Assembly (NCBI GenBank): GCA_964642855.1
Contig: CAZXSK010000010.1
Span: forward strand, 12,671 to 76,670
From: CAZXSK01 sp964642855
GTDB lineage: Bacteria; Planctomycetota; Phycisphaerae; SM23-33
Length of the DNA: 64,000 bases
Direction of reading: 5' to 3'
The notes under the pieces are model-generated. The model was not told the origin of the DNA, made no database searches, and saw only the letters and a list, made by a program, of their open reading frames with translations. Position numbers and translations under genes: made by a program. Every line of letters starts with the position of its first letter. Position 1 is the stretch's first letter. Positions 53,631 through 62,337 of this stretch are shown in pieces.

Positions 53631-53752
53631 TGCGAATCCTTTCTCGCCCCGATCTCTTTCTCTCTTGCGCCACCTGCCCAGCGTTCCTTCGCCAAGCACC
53701 GTAGCGACCACTTCTCTGTCTTGGTTCATCTGCCGGGTGCGGGCATCCATGC

Positions 53753-54226
53753 CTACAGCCCGGGCTCCCCGCCAGCCGCATCGAGGCGATCCGCCGCCTC
53801 GGCCAACATCTCTCCGTAGGCCGGCAAGGCCGATTCCATCTGCCCCTCCCACTCGGAAGTGGGCCAGATCTCGATATGATCGTAGTTGCCCACCAAGGTG
53901 ACCTTCTTGTCGACAATGGCTCGCTGCATGGACTTCTCCGGAACGACGATGCGCCCCTGGGCGTCAGTCTTGACGATCCTAGCCATCGCGAACAGCATGT
54001 TGATTCCCGCGGCCTGCTTCTTCGGAAGAGGCGATCTTTTCAGGGTCGCCACCAGCTTGCGGTAGTACCGATCCGGATACAGCCAGAGATGACGGTCCGG
54101 TCCGAGCACAAGGTAGAAGTTCTCCCCGTCCTCGTCCGGATCCATCCCATCGCGAAGGGCCGACGCAATCGCCAGACGCTTCTTGGCATCGATGGACTGC
54201 TCGAACTCTCCGACAAACAGCGGCAT
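53753..54226 (-). CDS. mraZ: MraZ, AbrB-fold regulator of the dcw cluster
   Basis: 157 aa. Two swapped-hairpin AbrB-like repeats: GEFEQSIDAKKRLAIASALRD at the start and RIVKTDAQGRIVVPEKSMQRA in the middle, where the family D-x-K-GR pattern is seen. MraZ binds TGGG repeats upstream of its own gene and controls dcw transcription and, in some bacteria, is bound by RsmH. AAGGA lies 7 nt before the ATG. It heads the cluster, and a consensus-like promoter is about 107-135 nt upstream. Confidence 0.95.
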   Translation of the reverse strand: MPLFVGEFEQSIDAKKRLAIASALRDGMDPDEDGENFYLVLGPDRHLWLYPDRYYRKLVATLKRSPLPKKQAAGINMLFAMARIVKTDAQGRIVVPEKSMQRAIVDKKVTLVGNYDHIEIWPTSEWEGQMESALPAYGEMLAEAADRLDAAGGEPGL

Positions 54227-54259
54227 GTTCCGGTCCTTGTTCTGCCGCGACAGGTCACT

Positions 54260-54291
54260 CGCCCAAGCCGGTTCTGACCGCCCAACTTGGG
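54260..54291 (-). promoter_or_regulatory. TTGGGCG repeats, candidate MraZ sites
   Basis: On the minus strand TTGGGCG occurs at 54285-54279 and 54266-54260, 19 nt apart. The first copy is part of a mirrored CCCAACTTGGG (54281-54291). MraZ is known to bind direct TGGG repeats; the spacing here (near two helical turns) is not the classical 10 nt. Confidence 0.4.
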
Positions 54292-54332
54292 CACATCCTG
54301 GTCTTAGCCACCATAACCTGGGATATGCAGGG

Positions 54333-54361
54333 ATTATTAGCTACAAACAGGGACAAGGCAA
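54333..54361 (-). promoter_or_regulatory. Promoter of the dcw cluster
   Basis: Minus strand TTGCCT (54361-54356), 17-nt spacer, AATAAT (54338-54333). Transcription would start near 54326, giving a leader of about 100 nt that includes the TTGGG sequences. Confidence 0.55.
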
Positions 54362-54709
54362 GCAAAAAAAACGCTCCGCCTGCAAAGTCATCCGGCTGGA
54401 AACGCTGCAAGCAAAGCATGTTCTCATATCCACCCAACCGGTTGGGCCTACATCCAGCAAAGCCCCTAGCAATTGGGGGCCCTGACGGAGAAGTGCTCCC
54501 CGGCCTTCCGAGAATTCTGCAGAAACGCCTGTCCACAATCGATTGTCTTTCGCATTCGCCTTGAAGCCCGCATCGGCCTCTGTCTGTCTTCATCGTCCTG
54601 CCCGGGGCAGGTTCATTACCATTCTTAGCACACTGGATCTGTGAACCAGCCAACACGAGCGATAGAGTTCTGGCGCAAGAAGCCATTGCCCCGAACACCG
54701 GAGACTATG

Positions 54710-55684
54710 ATGTTGATCACAACGGCCAGTGGCCTCCACTTCTTCGATCCCGCGAGGCCTGACGTAGAACCCGTCCAACGCGACGATCAAGCCCCCGCAT
54801 TTGCGCTGGAAGGGATCGGTCTTACCGTCACAGCAAATCGCGACGGCGCACTGATTTTTGCGCCGTCTTCTGCACCGGCTACCCCGGCCCCCACGGCCTA
54901 CTCGCGCACGGTGGACACAGAGATTGACGAACCGATCACGTCACTGTTGCTGCTACAGGAGGCGCCGCCCAAGCTGCTGGTCGGAACGGAAGGAGCACAC
55001 CTGTTCCTGATCAACGATGATCACGCCGATCGTATCGACGCCTTTGACCAACTCAAATGCCGAAAGGAATGGCATACGCCTTGGGGCGGGCCTCCCGCTG
55101 TGCGGTCGATGGCCAGAACCCCTGACGGACACGTATACGCAGACATCCACGTAGGCAGCATCATGCACTCGCCCGACGACGCCCGCACGTGGGAACCGGT
55201 CGAACCCGAACTCCACGAGGACGTTCACCAGGTTGTCACCTGCCCCGCCAAACCCACCTGGGTCTATGCCAATACCGCTGATTCGGTCTGGGTCAGCCCG
55301 GACCGGGGCCTGAGTTGGGAACACCGCGGGACCGGCCTTGCCAACCGCTACGGCCGGGCGATCGCCGTCTGCCCTGACGATGGCAATCTGCTTCTGGCCA
55401 GTGTCTCGGACGGGCCGCACGGAGACAACGTTCATGCTCAGCTCTTCCGCTCCGAGGACGCGGGGCAATCGTGGCAACAGATAGGCGACCCCCTGCCGGA
55501 CTTGTCACCGCAGAACATCGACACGCACCGCCTGGCCTTCAGCCGGGTCGAAGGCAGACCGGAACCGGCCATGGCTTTCGCCGCCATAGACAACGTGCTG
55601 TATGCCTCTGACGATCGTGCCGTTTCCTGGCATGTTCTGGCCGAAATGGCCACGCCTATCGAACGCATCTCGGTCGCCCGATAG
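54710..55684 (+). CDS. BNR/Asp-box repeat beta-propeller protein
   Basis: 324 aa without signal peptide or membrane helix. At least four Asp-box-like repeats of the S-x-D-x-G-x-x-W type are seen (SPDDARTW, SPDRGLSW, SEDAGQSW, SDDRAVSW), marking a sialidase-like or photosystem-stability-like propeller. No sialidase active-site Arg triad was recognised, so enzymatic activity is not claimed. The ATG at 54710 has GGAG 6 nt upstream; the first ATG three bases earlier is also possible. It is divergent from mraZ. Confidence 0.82.
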   Translation: MLITTASGLHFFDPARPDVEPVQRDDQAPAFALEGIGLTVTANRDGALIFAPSSAPATPAPTAYSRTVDTEIDEPITSLLLLQEAPPKLLVGTEGAHLFLINDDHADRIDAFDQLKCRKEWHTPWGGPPAVRSMARTPDGHVYADIHVGSIMHSPDDARTWEPVEPELHEDVHQVVTCPAKPTWVYANTADSVWVSPDRGLSWEHRGTGLANRYGRAIAVCPDDGNLLLASVSDGPHGDNVHAQLFRSEDAGQSWQQIGDPLPDLSPQNIDTHRLAFSRVEGRPEPAMAFAAIDNVLYASDDRAVSWHVLAEMATPIERISVAR

Positions 55685-56043
55685 GGAAAGGCCGGCGAGA
55701 AAGTGGCCGAGTCCCTTACGACCCCCCAACTGCCGTGATACGCCTTGTCCTCGAAGGCAGGGTCCTTTGACCTCCGATGCCCGCCTGGCGCTGCATGTTG
55801 CGCCTGATGAGGACATCCATGTGCGACACAACGTCAACCACCCCTCCCTCCACACTCTAAATCATTTTTTAAGATATACTTATGAATCAACTTGCTCTGC
55901 ATGACAAGCCATTTTCACCCTTGCAGGCATACCGATATCGGTTAGGATGGAACTACACGAACGAGGGAAACCCGCTGGCTATCAGGCTGGTGGGGAATCG
56001 CGGGCCTCAGAGGCCTACCATTGTGTAATGAGGAGCCGGTACG
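55685..56043. other. Intergenic region, nothing firm
   Basis: 359 nt. An AT-rich patch lies at 55857-55890 (includes ATCATTTTTTAAG). A weak promoter-like TTGCAG, 16 nt, TAGGAT (55921-55948) is before the following small ORF. No gene or terminator seen. Confidence 0.4.
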
Positions 56044-56325
56044 TTGAAGAAGTGCCGAACCATCCCGACGAACATCGCTGACGACGGCGACATCCGACCT
56101 TCGGTTGCCGAGGCGCGTGAGTTCACCCGACGTATCGTCGCCCGAGCCCGTCAATCGCTGGCAGCACATGGCCAGGCTGGCGTTCTTGTTCCTGCCAGCC
56201 ATGCACTGAAGGTGCAGGTTCGCCCTCATCTCAATCGCATGCGTCTTCTGATGCGACACGCTGCCGACGTCTATCGCGACCATCAGGAGATGTCCGACGA
56301 GGGTCTCTGGCAATCCGATCGCTGA
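56044..56325 (+). CDS. Doubtful 93-aa ORF with TTG start
   Basis: Begins at TTG, 8 nt after GAGGAG. The product is basic and helical (AREFTRRIVARARQSLAAHG, RPHLNRMRLLMRHAADVYRDH) with no recognised family. The ribosome site and an even amino-acid composition argue for it; the rare start and the isolated position argue against. It might instead be a shadow. Confidence 0.42.
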   Translation: MKKCRTIPTNIADDGDIRPSVAEAREFTRRIVARARQSLAAHGQAGVLVPASHALKVQVRPHLNRMRLLMRHAADVYRDHQEMSDEGLWQSDR

Positions 56326-56507
56326 GGTCGCCTCCAGGCTACGAAGGCGTCTGGGGAATCCACATCATTCGATCTTCTTCGCCTTGCCCCTGCGCACTGA
56401 ATGCGGCTAGAATGCCCCCTGCCGACGGGTAGGGAAGCCCGGGGCACAGGGCGTGGCTCTGTCCACGCTAACCGAGGCAACGCGGGCGAAGGAGACCAGC
56501 CAGCACG

Positions 56508-58247
56508 GTGCAGATGGCAACAGCAGCATCTTTGGGGCAACTCGACGGACTCCCCTTGCCTTGGCAGTTAATCGCGGTGATCGCCGCCGGCATGCTTGCA
56601 GGCATGGTCGCTTGGGTTTGCTGGTCGACGTTGCGGCGGCACCTGATGAAGGAACTCGTGCGGAATACCTTGCTGACGCTGGTAATCCTCACGTTGATCA
56701 TGACGGTCGTCGTGGTGCTCGAACCGCTGCGCAAACGAGGGCTCGGCGCGGAGCAGGCCCTTGCGCTCTTCGCGTTCACCATGCCGGGGGTCCTCTCGCT
56801 GACGCTGCCGATAGCGTCGCTCTTCGCGGCAACATTTGTCTATGGCCGGTTCGCACAAGACAACGAGCTGCTGGCCTGCCGAGCCAGCGGCCTCGCCACG
56901 ATGAGCATTTTGCATCCGGCGCTGGTACTGGGGACGCTCGTAACGGTCCTGACGTTGATTCTGAGTAATTTCGTGGCGCCGACCCTGGCAGAGATGGGCG
57001 CACAGGCCGCTGAAAGCAGCCTGCGTAGCATTATTTTCCACCGCATCGAAACCGAAGGCTATTTCCACCAGGGAACCTGGCTGCTGTATGCCGACAAGGT
57101 CGACAGTGAAGACAATCGACTGATCGGCGTGGTCGCAGCAGACATGCGTCGTCCGGAAACCGTGAGACTGGGAGCGGCTTCTACGTCAACGATCGATTTC
57201 CAGAAGTACGGTTCGCGGATGTACGCCACGGTCTCTCTGGAAGATGCCGTGGTCACCGAGACCGGTTCAGGTGACGTGTACCGGATCCGACAGGTACGAT
57301 TCGAATCCCCGCCCCTTCCCAGCCTGGTTCATCAGATCAAGGAAAAGCCCTCAGCCTACAGTTGGTCGAGGCTGATGAGCACACTGAAAGACCCCTCGGG
57401 CAGCACGACAATCCGCAACCAGTTGATGGAGATCCAGCAGGACATCCTTCACAACGCCGCCGTGCGGGAAGTCGCCGAGGCAGTCCGAAGCGACGAGAGC
57501 TACTGGCTGTCGTCAGGGCGGGAGCGGATCGAGATCAGCGCGCCAGCGGCACAGTTGGTTGCCACGGATCGCGTCGAGTTGCTGACGGGTATGGGCCGGG
57601 ACGGCGAGCCCCAGTCGGTTCAGGTGAAGCTGCATCGTGATGGCGTCCTGAAACGCACCTATTCGGCCGATCTCGCGACAGTCGAGGCGAGTTGGTCCCC
57701 CTTTGCCGACGAGTCATTCCTGAGCGTGAAGCTGTCTGGCAATGTCAAGGCCCGATCGGCAGGCGAATCCCCCGACGAGAGTCTTCGCCGAAGCGACTGG
57801 CGAATAGGCAGGCTTGCGATCCCGGACACGGTCAGCCGGCAGGCGCAGACCATCTCACTGGAGGAACTCGCTCGCGCTCCTCGCAGATATACCCAGGACC
57901 GGAACATCATCCGGGACGTACAGAACCTCAAAGGATACGGCATTCGCCGCTTGATCGACGACATCCTGGCCGAACTGCATTCGCGGTTCTCTTACGGACT
58001 GGGATGCTTCCTCATGGTGGCGATGGGTGCGGCCCTTGGCCTGATGTTCCGGGGCGGCCAGGTGGTGGTCGCTTTCGCGCTGGCTGCCATACCCGGCGCT
58101 ACGGTGGGCCTGCTGATCATGACCGGCAAGCAGATGCTCACCAACCCCGACGTCTCAGCCATCGCGGGAATCTCGATCATCTGGCTGGGACCGGCGCTCC
58201 TGTTGGGGGCCAATGCGGTACTGTATGCCACCCACATGCGACGTTGA
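56508..58247 (+). CDS. lptF: LptF/LptG-family permease (first copy)
   Basis: 579 aa. YjgP/YjgQ fold: membrane helices near residues 20-40, 55-75, 92-115 and 136-160, a periplasmic beta-jellyroll-like region, then three C-terminal helices (YGLGCFLMVAMGAALGLMF, FALAAIPGATVGLLIM, AGISIIWLGPALLLGANAVLY). LptF and LptG form the membrane core that extracts LPS for transport. The protein is about 200 residues longer than E. coli LptF, mostly in the periplasmic part. The GTG start has GGAG rather far upstream (13 nt). Followed 30 nt later by the second copy. Confidence 0.88.
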   Translation: MQMATAASLGQLDGLPLPWQLIAVIAAGMLAGMVAWVCWSTLRRHLMKELVRNTLLTLVILTLIMTVVVVLEPLRKRGLGAEQALALFAFTMPGVLSLTLPIASLFAATFVYGRFAQDNELLACRASGLATMSILHPALVLGTLVTVLTLILSNFVAPTLAEMGAQAAESSLRSIIFHRIETEGYFHQGTWLLYADKVDSEDNRLIGVVAADMRRPETVRLGAASTSTIDFQKYGSRMYATVSLEDAVVTETGSGDVYRIRQVRFESPPLPSLVHQIKEKPSAYSWSRLMSTLKDPSGSTTIRNQLMEIQQDILHNAAVREVAEAVRSDESYWLSSGRERIEISAPAAQLVATDRVELLTGMGRDGEPQSVQVKLHRDGVLKRTYSADLATVEASWSPFADESFLSVKLSGNVKARSAGESPDESLRRSDWRIGRLAIPDTVSRQAQTISLEELARAPRRYTQDRNIIRDVQNLKGYGIRRLIDDILAELHSRFSYGLGCFLMVAMGAALGLMFRGGQVVVAFALAAIPGATVGLLIMTGKQMLTNPDVSAIAGISIIWLGPALLLGANAVLYATHMRR

Positions 58248-58277
58248 CACCGTGGAACGCGAAAAGAAAACGACCCA

Positions 58278-59618
58278 ATGAGAACGCTGGACCGATACGT
58301 CATCCGAAGTTTCCTGCTGTCGGCGGTGCTGTTCTTCGTGGTGCTCATGCTGCTTCGCATCGTCGGAGACCTGTTCGTCTACATGGACGAGTTCGCCGAG
58401 GGCAACCGCCCCCTGGGGGAGGTGCTCGGGCACATCGTCAGCTACTACAGCTACCAGTCCCTGGTCTACTTCATCGAGTTGGGCGGCCTGATCATCGTAG
58501 CTGCAGCAGCCTTCACGCTTGCACGCATGAACCACACCAATGAGCTGACGGCCATCATGGCCTCGGGTGTCAGTCTTCGCCGCGTCGTTGTGCCCATGAT
58601 CGCAGCGGCCTTTCTGCTGGGTGGACTCATCGTACTCGACCGTGAATTCGTGTTGCCGCAAGTAGCCTCCAAGCTCGCCCGAAGCGAGGACCAGCTTACC
58701 GATTTCGATGCAGACTCCTTCCAGGTTCGCCTCGTTCCGGACGGCAACCGAACCGTCTGGTGGTCGCCCGATTTCTATCCCGACCGCAACGAGATGACCG
58801 ACGTGGTCGCAATGGTTCGCGACGCGAACGACACGATGCTCTGCACTATCACCGCCCGGAGAGCATACCGCGAAGGACCTGAAGCGCAAGGTTGGCGTCT
58901 TCAGGACGGACAGCTTGCCCGCACGGAACTCACCCAAGACCGTCAGGGCCCGAAGAACCGAATCTACACCGCCGAACTCTCCCCGGACGTCCTCGTCAAG
59001 CGACGCCGGGCTGGAGAGAGACTGCGAGAAACTGACCAGCAGAATGACATGGTTCTCACGGCCGAATCGTTTCGACCGCCCGAAGGCGACCGGCCCGGAG
59101 TGCTGGTTCATCCTCGGTTCACCTTCCACTTCCCGGACGGACGGCCGCTGATGGTCTTCGGGGCAGAAACAGCCACATTCCACGAGCAGACGGAGGAACT
59201 TGTAGGGTACTGGGAAATGGACGAGCCCCGCGCCCTGATCTATTCAGACCTGACCGCATCGGACCTGGTGCTACGCCAGTCGGGCCGATGGCTGGACTAC
59301 CTTTCGACCCGTCAGCTGCTGAGCCTGCTGGAAAGCGATCGCGTGCCGAACCGAACGGCTGTTGAGACGTCGCTTCATATCCGCTTCGCCGAGCCGGTGG
59401 TGAACCTGTTGAAGCTGCTGCTCGTGCTGCCGTTCATTCTTTCGCGAGAGAGGAACATCAAATCCTCCGTTGGACTGGGCGTGCTGATGCTTGGAATATT
59501 CTTCGCGTCGGTATACCTGGCACGGTACATCGGACTGACGCCAATCTGGTCGGCCTGGCTACCCGTGGTAATCTTCACCCCCATCGCCCTGATCTGCGTC
59601 GATTCCGTAAAGACCTGA
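58278..59618 (+). CDS. lptG: LptF/LptG-family permease (second copy)
   Basis: 446 aa beginning MRTLDRYVIRSFL, the family opening, with helices near 11-32, 55-75, 92-118 and at the C-terminus (VVNLLKLLLVLPFILSR, VGLGVLMLGIFFASVYLARY, WLPVVIFTPIALICV). Together with the preceding gene it forms an LPS-transport permease pair. Which of the two is F or G is assigned by order only. It converges on mutS2 with a 9-nt gap. Confidence 0.9.
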   Translation: MRTLDRYVIRSFLLSAVLFFVVLMLLRIVGDLFVYMDEFAEGNRPLGEVLGHIVSYYSYQSLVYFIELGGLIIVAAAAFTLARMNHTNELTAIMASGVSLRRVVVPMIAAAFLLGGLIVLDREFVLPQVASKLARSEDQLTDFDADSFQVRLVPDGNRTVWWSPDFYPDRNEMTDVVAMVRDANDTMLCTITARRAYREGPEAQGWRLQDGQLARTELTQDRQGPKNRIYTAELSPDVLVKRRRAGERLRETDQQNDMVLTAESFRPPEGDRPGVLVHPRFTFHFPDGRPLMVFGAETATFHEQTEELVGYWEMDEPRALIYSDLTASDLVLRQSGRWLDYLSTRQLLSLLESDRVPNRTAVETSLHIRFAEPVVNLLKLLLVLPFILSRERNIKSSVGLGVLMLGIFFASVYLARYIGLTPIWSAWLPVVIFTPIALICVDSVKT

Positions 59619-59627
59619 GCGACAGAG

Positions 59628-62189
59628 CTACCTGCCCGAACGGACAGGTTCCACGTCCGCAAGGGGTACCTCCATCTCGAATACGCCTGACTGCACGACC
59701 ACCTGGTCCTTGTCCTCGTCAATTCTCACGAGCGTCGCACGCTTGTTGAACGGTACGACGAAGACTTGCTCGCCGGGCTTGACGTGCAGCAGTGCGTCGT
59801 GGGCCTTGCGTGCCTTGGCGCCTTGTGGGCTTCGCCGCGGAATCGGCCGGTCCTTTGTGGGTTTCTCCCTGGCTGCGTGCCTGCCGCCTCGTTTGTCCGA
59901 TCGGGCCCGGCTTCCGCTCCCTCGCCCCTTGTCCGACCCGCTTCGGAACGCGCCTTTGCCCGGGAACAGATCCTGCAGAGGGATCTCCCGCTCCCGATCT
60001 CCGGCCAGAACAGTAGCCCTCATCGCCAGCAGGTCAACCGAGAGCAACTGGCCCTTCCCGGGTTTGCCTGCAATGGGCACGACATCGCCGACCTTCATCT
60101 CGCCGACCGCCTCGAGCCACTGTTCGAACTGCCTTGCTCTGGCCCTGTGGTGCTCCAGCGAGCGGTGGTACTCCTGCTTTGCATGCTCTGCCTCGGATCG
60201 AACCTTCTTCGCCTGCTGGGCCTGCTGGAGGATCTCCTGCTTCAGCGAGTCCATCTGTTCGCGCACGGCTCGTTGGCCCAGGTCGGGCATCAACTCCCGC
60301 AGCGGCACCTGAACGGTCTTGCCCTCGACGTCCACCAGCGCCGCCTGCTTGTTCCATTCGATCCGTACAAGTCGGCCCGCCTTCTTCAGAGAAGGCACGT
60401 GGACCTCGTCCCCAGCCTGGAGTTCCGGCAGGCGGGCCAGCCAATGCTCGAACTGCTCCCGCAGGCGATGCAGATCGGCCAGTCTGGATTCGTAGATTTC
60501 CTGCTGGTTTCGAGCGTCGAGCTCTGCCTTGGCAGCTTCGGCGCGGGCCTCTTCGGCTGTCTTGCGGACCTGCGCGGTGGCTTTGATCGCCCTGGAGAAC
60601 TGCTTGCCCTGCCGCGACAGGTACTGCTTGGCGGCCCCGGTGATCCTGCGGGGCATACCCAGACGTCGGGCGACGGTGATCGCGTGAGACTCGCCCGGCT
60701 GGCCGATCAGCAAACGGTATGTCGGCGAGAGGGTCTTCGTGTCAAACTCGACCGACGCGTTGTCCACGCGGTCGTGGGTGAATGCATACGCCTTGAGCAC
60801 CGACAGGTGCGTGGTAACCATCCCCAGACACCCGATCTCCCGGAGTTCGTCGAGCACGGCCTGGCCGATGGCGCCGCCCTCGTCGGGATCCGTGCCCGCC
60901 CCCAGTTCGTCGAGGAGGACGAGGCAGTTTCGGTCGGCCTTCTGAAGGCAATAGCGGATTCGTTTGATGTGCCCCCCGAAGGTGGAGAGTGATTGCTGCA
61001 GCGACTGCTCGTCGCCGATGTCAACGAACACATCGCGTACGATGGGCAGCTTCGAGCCACGCCGCGCGGGGATATGCATCCCCGCCTGTGCCATCACCGT
61101 CAGCAAAGCCACTGTCTTGAGCGCCACCGTCTTGCCGCCCGTGTTGGAACCGGTGATGATCAGCAGATCGAAATCGTCTCCCAGTCGCACGTCGATGGGA
61201 ACAACGGGGTGGCGCTTCTCAGGCCCAATGCCCGCACGGGCCTGCTGATGGGCCTGGTCGACCAGCAGCGGATGGCGGGCGTCGTGTAGCTCAAGCCCAA
61301 TGCGCTCAGCCACTTCGGGACAGGTCATTTCGAACTGGTAGGCATACTGCGCTTTCGCAGAGAGCAGATCGACGTGCGCCAACATCCGCATCGTCGAGAG
61401 GATTTCTTCGCCACGGTGCTGGATGCGAACGGCCAACTCATTGAGCAACCGACGGATCTCGCGACGTTCGTCATCGCGAAGGTCGGCGAGCTTGTTATTG
61501 AGTTCGACCGACGCGTTCGGCTCGACAAAGACGGTCTGGCCGGTATTGGAGGCGCGGTGCACCACGCCGGGTAACCTGCCACGATTGTCGGCACGGACGG
61601 GCAGGACGTATCGGTCCCCGTGAAGCGTAACAGCCTGATTCTCCAACAGCCGCGTCACCTGCGGATTCTTCAGGTACCCGTAGATCACTTCACGGATTCG
61701 GCTGCCGGTTGCCTCAATCTCCCGTCGAAGCTCGCCAAGGCGAGGAGATGCGCTATCGAGGACCTCCCCGTCAGGCCCGATGACCCGCTCAATGGCCTTG
61801 ACCTCCCCGTCGAAGGCGCCGATCTGGCCAGCCATGGCGTGCAGCTTGTCCAGGGACTCGGGAAGGCCTGTCAGGAAGGCGCGAACATTCGCCGCCCCTC
61901 GCAGGGCAGCGAGAATGATGGCGAAGTCCTCGGGGGTAGCGCCTCCGCCTGGCACGGCTCGCTGCATAGGCGCGCGTATGTCGCTAATCCCGCCGAATGG
62001 CGGCAGCCCGACATCTCGCAGGGCTTCGACCATCTGCGTGGTCTGCTCCAGCCAGTGGACGATTGTCTGGGGATTGCGCGACGGAGAAATCCGTGCGGCA
62101 AGCGAACGCCCAAGTGAGCAGGCGCAGTACTCACCCAGCAGGCATCGGATGGCATCAAACTCGATCTTGGTCAGCGTCTGGGAATCCAA
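59628..62189 (-). CDS. mutS2: MutS2 ATPase without Smr domain
   Basis: 853 aa. N-terminal MutS2 core (TLTKIEFDAIRCLL), clamp helices, then the ATPase with Walker A ITGSNTGGKTVALKT (about 345-358) and LVLLDELGAGTDPDEGGAIG (Walker B and D-loop). After the coiled coil it has three small beta-barrel, KOW-like segments (GDEVHVPSLKKAGRLVRI, GDVVPIAGKPGKGQLLSV and GEQVFVVPFNKRATLVRI). No Smr nuclease domain follows, so the usual endonuclease is absent. MutS2 acts in recombination control and ribosome-collision rescue. The start is TTG with AGGA 7 nt upstream. Confidence 0.93.
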   Translation of the reverse strand: MDSQTLTKIEFDAIRCLLGEYCACSLGRSLAARISPSRNPQTIVHWLEQTTQMVEALRDVGLPPFGGISDIRAPMQRAVPGGGATPEDFAIILAALRGAANVRAFLTGLPESLDKLHAMAGQIGAFDGEVKAIERVIGPDGEVLDSASPRLGELRREIEATGSRIREVIYGYLKNPQVTRLLENQAVTLHGDRYVLPVRADNRGRLPGVVHRASNTGQTVFVEPNASVELNNKLADLRDDERREIRRLLNELAVRIQHRGEEILSTMRMLAHVDLLSAKAQYAYQFEMTCPEVAERIGLELHDARHPLLVDQAHQQARAGIGPEKRHPVVPIDVRLGDDFDLLIITGSNTGGKTVALKTVALLTVMAQAGMHIPARRGSKLPIVRDVFVDIGDEQSLQQSLSTFGGHIKRIRYCLQKADRNCLVLLDELGAGTDPDEGGAIGQAVLDELREIGCLGMVTTHLSVLKAYAFTHDRVDNASVEFDTKTLSPTYRLLIGQPGESHAITVARRLGMPRRITGAAKQYLSRQGKQFSRAIKATAQVRKTAEEARAEAAKAELDARNQQEIYESRLADLHRLREQFEHWLARLPELQAGDEVHVPSLKKAGRLVRIEWNKQAALVDVEGKTVQVPLRELMPDLGQRAVREQMDSLKQEILQQAQQAKKVRSEAEHAKQEYHRSLEHHRARARQFEQWLEAVGEMKVGDVVPIAGKPGKGQLLSVDLLAMRATVLAGDREREIPLQDLFPGKGAFRSGSDKGRGSGSRARSDKRGGRHAAREKPTKDRPIPRRSPQGAKARKAHDALLHVKPGEQVFVVPFNKRATLVRIDEDKDQVVVQSGVFEMEVPLADVEPVRSGR

Positions 62190-62337
62190 AGGCCCGTCCT
62201 CGAAAAGGCCCGTCGATTATACCGCGCAGTGGATGGGGGGGGAGCAATGCCCCGCCGACTCCGGTGATCGCAGTCCATCGCACGGCATCCGTTGCATTCC
62301 GGGGTCGCATACGGGAAGCACCTTCCGCCGACAGAAG

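Larger units (their letters stand above)
54227..54709. other. Divergent control region between mraZ and the BNR gene
   Basis: 483 nt without a convincing gene. Contains the mraZ promoter (54333-54361), TTGGG-type sequence repeats in the mraZ leader and a palindrome CCCAACCGGTTGGG (54433-54446). A-rich tract at 54362-54372. No clear promoter for the plus-strand gene was found. Confidence 0.6.

Noticed and set aside
55505..55855. 116-aa minus-strand frame opposite the end of the BNR gene
   Set aside because: Antisense shadow with no ribosome site or motifs.
57297..57315. tRNA T-arm-like GATTCGAATCCCC
   Set aside because: Lies inside lptF in frame and has no matching acceptor, D or anticodon arms around it.
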